Positions 16,747 through 19,172 of a stretch of 19,172 nt of DNA are shown piece by piece (within the stretch, counting starts at the first letter, position 1; every line of letters starts with the position of its first letter). A program made the translations under genes and the position numbers. The notes under the pieces are model-generated. The model was not told where the DNA came from, searched no databases, and worked only from the letters and a program-made list of their open reading frames with translations. This DNA comes from Chloroflexota bacterium (GTDB taxonomy: Bacteria > Chloroflexota > UBA11872 > VXNJ01), in NCBI GenBank assembly GCA_026708165.1, contig JAPOVO010000356.1, forward strand, positions 1 to 19,172, written 5' to 3'.

Positions 16747-17397
16747 TTAGGAGAGTCGCCGCTGTGACAGCGAATGCGAAAGATATTCGACCTCGATGGT
16801 CAGGTCTACGTTTGAGATTTGTACCCCCTCAGGAGCGCGGAGCCGTCTTGGAGCGAAGTTTAGTACGGCGCGGATTCCAGATGCGACAAGGCTGTCTAGA
16901 ACTTCCTGCGCGGCCTCCGCCGGAGTCGTCATGATTGCAAGTTGGATGCCGAGTTCCCGAACCCGCTCCGCGAGCTTCGAGATCGGCTCAACAGTGAGTC
17001 CCGACAAGGTCGAACCGACTTTCCGCTGATCGTTGTCGAATGCGGCGGCTATCGTGAAACCCATCTGATTGAAGCCCTTGTATGCCAGCAGAGCCTTGCC
17101 TAGGTTTCCGACTCCGATGAGCGCCACGCTCCATTCGATATCGACTCCGAGAATGGCCCGAAGTTCCAGCCTTAGTCCCTCGACCGAATAGCCTACTCCG
17201 CGCCTTCCGAAGTGCCCAAAGTTCGCCAGATCGCGTCGTATCTGAGCCGCTGTAAAACCCGTGACTTCGGAAAGTCGAGCCGAGGAAATGCTCTGCGTGC
17301 CCGACGCGGCTTCTAGACCCAGCGTACGAAGGTATGTGGACAACCTTCGTACGGTTGTTTGTGGGACACTTGGCCTTTCCGCGGTCGGACTTGCCAT
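16747..17397 (-). CDS. rex: Redox-sensing transcriptional repressor Rex
   Basis: 216-residue homodimeric repressor that senses the NADH/NAD+ ratio: it binds DNA when NAD+ is high and releases it when NADH rises. The N-terminal ~80 residues are the winged-helix domain, with the recognition region FTAAQIRRDLANFGHFGRRG and the adjoining VGY (family QVRKDLxxFGxFGxRGVGY). The Rossmann domain has ALIGVGNLGKALL (about 92-104, GxGxxG) and AAFDNDQRKVG (about 117-127). ATG at 17395-17397 is the clear start. Rex commonly controls respiratory and fermentative genes. Here it sits directly upstream of nuoA on the same strand, and a Rex-like inverted repeat lies 45-70 bp before its own start, so autoregulation together with control of the nuo operon is likely. 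Confidence 0.95.
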   Translation of the reverse strand: MASPTAERPSVPQTTVRRLSTYLRTLGLEAASGTQSISSARLSEVTGFTAAQIRRDLANFGHFGRRGVGYSVEGLRLELRAILGVDIEWSVALIGVGNLGKALLAYKGFNQMGFTIAAAFDNDQRKVGSTLSGLTVEPISKLAERVRELGIQLAIMTTPAEAAQEVLDSLVASGIRAVLNFAPRRLRAPEGVQISNVDLTIEVEYLSHSLSQRRLS

Positions 17398-17441
17398 CGA
17401 AGTAAGATTGACCCGCCGTTTCGAGGAGCAATCGACTTTTT

Positions 17442-17467
17442 GAGTACGTGAAATTTATCACATACTC
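17442..17467. promoter_or_regulatory. Candidate Rex operator
   Basis: A near-perfect inverted repeat: arms GAGTACGTGA (17442-17451) and TCACATACTC (17458-17467), 9 of 10 positions complementary, around a 6-bp AATTTA centre. The core GTGAA-N4-ATCAC differs by one base from the GTGAA-N4-TTCAC core of known Rex sites. It lies 45-70 bp upstream of the rex start, between rex and the divergent hydantoinase gene. On the minus strand a TAAATT that could serve as a -10 box falls in the centre, where a bound repressor would block RNA polymerase. Confidence 0.65.
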
Positions 17468-17493
17468 TTGATACATTCGACACAGAGTCTATG

Positions 17494-17509
17494 CCGGTTC
17501 ACGAACCGG
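17494..17509. repeat. Perfect 7-bp inverted repeat upstream of hydantoinase gene
   Basis: CCGGTTC (17494-17500) and GAACCGG (17503-17509) are perfect complements separated by AC. The repeat ends 2 bp before the Shine-Dalgarno sequence of the hydantoinase gene. It differs from the Rex-like site and could be an operator for a second regulator or a small leader hairpin; nothing in the sequence decides between these. Confidence 0.45.
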
Positions 17510-17511
17510 AC

Positions 17512-17518
17512 GGAGGAG
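17512..17518 (+). promoter_or_regulatory. Strong Shine-Dalgarno sequence deciding a non-ATG start
   Basis: GGAGGAG, close to the ideal anti-16S complement, ends 7 nt before the ACG at 17526-17528. This spacing marks the start of the hydantoinase frame even though no ATG, GTG or TTG is present in that frame. The ATG at 17491 lies upstream of it and in a different frame that soon stops. Confidence 0.7.
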
Positions 17519-17525
17519 CAAAGAC

Positions 17526-19172
17526 ACGGATCTACGCGCTGGTGTTGACGTGGGCGGCACCTTTACCGACCTGGTAGTTATCGCCGACGGTAGTGTGACT
17601 ATCGGCAAGGTGCCGAGCACCCCCGACGATCCCAGCCGCGGCGTGCTGCGAGGACTGTCTTCCACAGGCGTCGAGCGGGCCGACGCGATAATTCACGGTT
17701 CGACAGTCGCCACGAATGCCATCCTGGAGCGCAAGGGCGCCCGGACCGCGCTGATTACGACGGCCGGATTCCGGGACGTGCTGGAAATCGGCCGCCAGGA
17801 CAGACCGCAGCTCTACGCCATCGAACCGGTCCGCGAGGCGACGCTGGTCCCGCGAGAGTTGCGCCGCGAGGCCCGCGAGCGTGTCGACCATACCGGCGAC
17901 GTGGTGCTGCCTCTGGACGAAGACGATCTTCGCGCCGTGATCAGCCGGCTTGCGCGCAATAGGGTCGAGTCTTGCGCGGTATGTCTATTGTTCTCGTTCT
18001 TGAATCCCGAGCACGAGCGCCGGATCGGCGAAATGCTGGTGGAAGCCGGCTTCGAGCATGTCAGCCTGTCGAGTGAAATCATCCCTGAGTTTCGCGAATA
18101 TGAGCGGACGAGCACAGTTTGCATCAACGCCTACGTCGCGCCGGTCATGGACGGCTATCTGCGCCGACTGGGCGATAAGGCCCCCGGCCCGTTGTGGATA
18201 GTGCAGTCCAGCGGCGGTGTGTTGAGAGCCGACGAGGCGGCCAGCGAGCCTGTGCGGACCATTCTCAGTGGACCGGCCGGGGGCGTGGTCGGCGCCAGGT
18301 ATGTGACGTCACTTTCGGGATTCGATCAAATCGTAACGCTCGACATGGGCGGAACGTCGACCGACGTGACGCTTTGCCCGGGCGAGGCATTGCAGACAAC
18401 CCGAGGGACTATCGGCGGCTATCCGGTTTCCATAGGGATGATCGATATTCACACGGTCGGAGCCGGGGGCGGATCGATTGCGCGCGTGGACGAAGGCGGC
18501 GCCCTGGTGGTCGGTCCGGAAAGCGCGGGAGCGTTGCCCGGTCCCGCCGCCTACGGTCATGGCGGCGACAAACCTACGGTGACGGATGCCAACGTGGTGC
18601 TCGGTCGGCTGCCCGCCAACTTGCTGTTGGGAGACAGGTTGGCGCTGGACTACGAAGCGGCCGAGAGTTCCATTGCGGACCTGGCGCGCCGGATTCCCGA
18701 GCTGGCCGGTCTGCCGCGTGAGCAAGGCGTCACGCGCACCGCCGAGGCAATCGTGGAGCTTGCCAACACCACCATGGAGGGCGCGCTCCGGGTGATGACC
18801 GTGGAACGTGGATTCGACCCGCGGGAGTTCGCACTTGTGCCGTTCGGCGGTGCGGGGCCTGTTCACGCCTGTGAGCTTGCCGAACGGCTGCATATAGATA
18901 CCATCGTGGCGCCTCGCTATCCGGGCGTTCTGTCGGCCCTGGGATGTCTGGTCGCCGACCGAATGCGCCACTACTCCCGCACCGTTATGGTCCCCGCGAA
19001 AGCCGAGTCGCTCCAGGTACTGGAGGCTGCGGTGGCGGACCTCGAGCGCATCGCAAGGGCGGACTTGCGGGAGGAGTCGTCGAACCCTGCGCTCGCGCGG
19101 TGGCTGGATCTCAGATATGCCGGCCAGTCGTACGAGTTGACGGTGCCCTGGGAAGAAGCGGGACTTGCGCAG
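17526..19172 (+). CDS. Hydantoinase A / 5-oxoprolinase-type ATP-dependent amidohydrolase (3' truncated)
   Basis: First 549 codons of a HyuA/OplA-family subunit, cut by the right edge. These cytoplasmic enzymes use ATP to open cyclic imides or amides (hydantoins, 5-oxoproline), usually with a HyuB-type partner; acetone carboxylase subunits are related. Motifs: N-terminal ATPase loop GVDVGGTFTD (residues 6-15), HGSTVATNAILERKG, EYERTSTVCINAYV, SSGGV, then LSGPAGGVVGA, the second ATPase motif TLDMGGTSTDV, GAGGGSIA, GPESAGALPGPAAYG, TVTDANVVLGRLP, FGGAGPVHACELAERL and PRYPGVLSALG. No internal stops occur. The frame is open back to a TGA at 17469 but lacks any standard start. ACG 17526 gives the expected short leader (about five residues before GVDVGG) and ideal spacing to GGAGGAG. 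The substrate is not assignable; hyuB would be expected just beyond the window. Confidence 0.9.

Noticed and set aside
17491..17580. ATG at 17491 as start of the hydantoinase gene
   Set aside because: Its frame is one base off, reads through the Shine-Dalgarno sequence and stops at TAG 17575-17577, so it would need an indel to reach GVDVGGTFTD.

Overview
This window is chromosomal DNA from a bacterium of moderately high GC content. It looks like a free-living respiring organism: it carries most of a complex I operon, a Rex redox regulator, and part of a hydantoinase/oxoprolinase gene. Rex, the N7 cluster motif in NuoG and frequent TTG/GTG starts would fit a Chloroflexota- or Actinomycetota-like lineage. 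That placement is inference, because no rRNA or other phylogenetic marker is present. I see no tRNA, rRNA, CRISPR array, insertion sequence or phage gene.

Left part (1-4479): a loose surface-glycan neighbourhood. It holds the C-terminal end of an RmlD-type dTDP-4-dehydrorhamnose reductase (+), a family 2 glycosyltransferase with C-terminal membrane helices (+), a convergent B12-binding radical SAM protein (-) and a divergent polyprenyl-phosphate-type glycosyltransferase (+). The radical SAM protein has an unusually spaced cysteine motif, CX16CX2C. A 417-bp spacer (3325-3741) separates the last two genes.

Central part (4667-16695, all -): a compact NADH:quinone oxidoreductase cluster, transcribed right to left as nuoA-C-D-G-H-I-J-K-L-M-N. 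nuoB, nuoE and nuoF are absent from their usual places, so the full enzyme needs them from elsewhere in the genome. Two genes have frame breaks beside G runs on the coding strand. The nuoG N-terminus, which carries three ligands of the [2Fe-2S] cluster, is out of frame with its ATG. The last ~44 residues of nuoN are displaced by one frame. In each case one added base restores a normal protein, so assembly or sequencing error is the leading explanation.

Right part (16747-19172): rex lies 51 bp upstream of nuoA on the same strand and probably heads the operon. Upstream of rex is a near-perfect 26-bp inverted repeat resembling a Rex operator, which would tie complex I expression to the NADH/NAD+ ratio. 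Divergent from rex is the first 549 codons of a HyuA-type ATP-dependent hydantoinase/5-oxoprolinase. It has a strong Shine-Dalgarno sequence but an ACG where the start codon should be.

I do not find convincing evidence of a novel defence or mobile system. The points worth following up are the split complex I operon, the odd radical SAM motif, the operator candidate and the three damaged or unusual gene boundaries.
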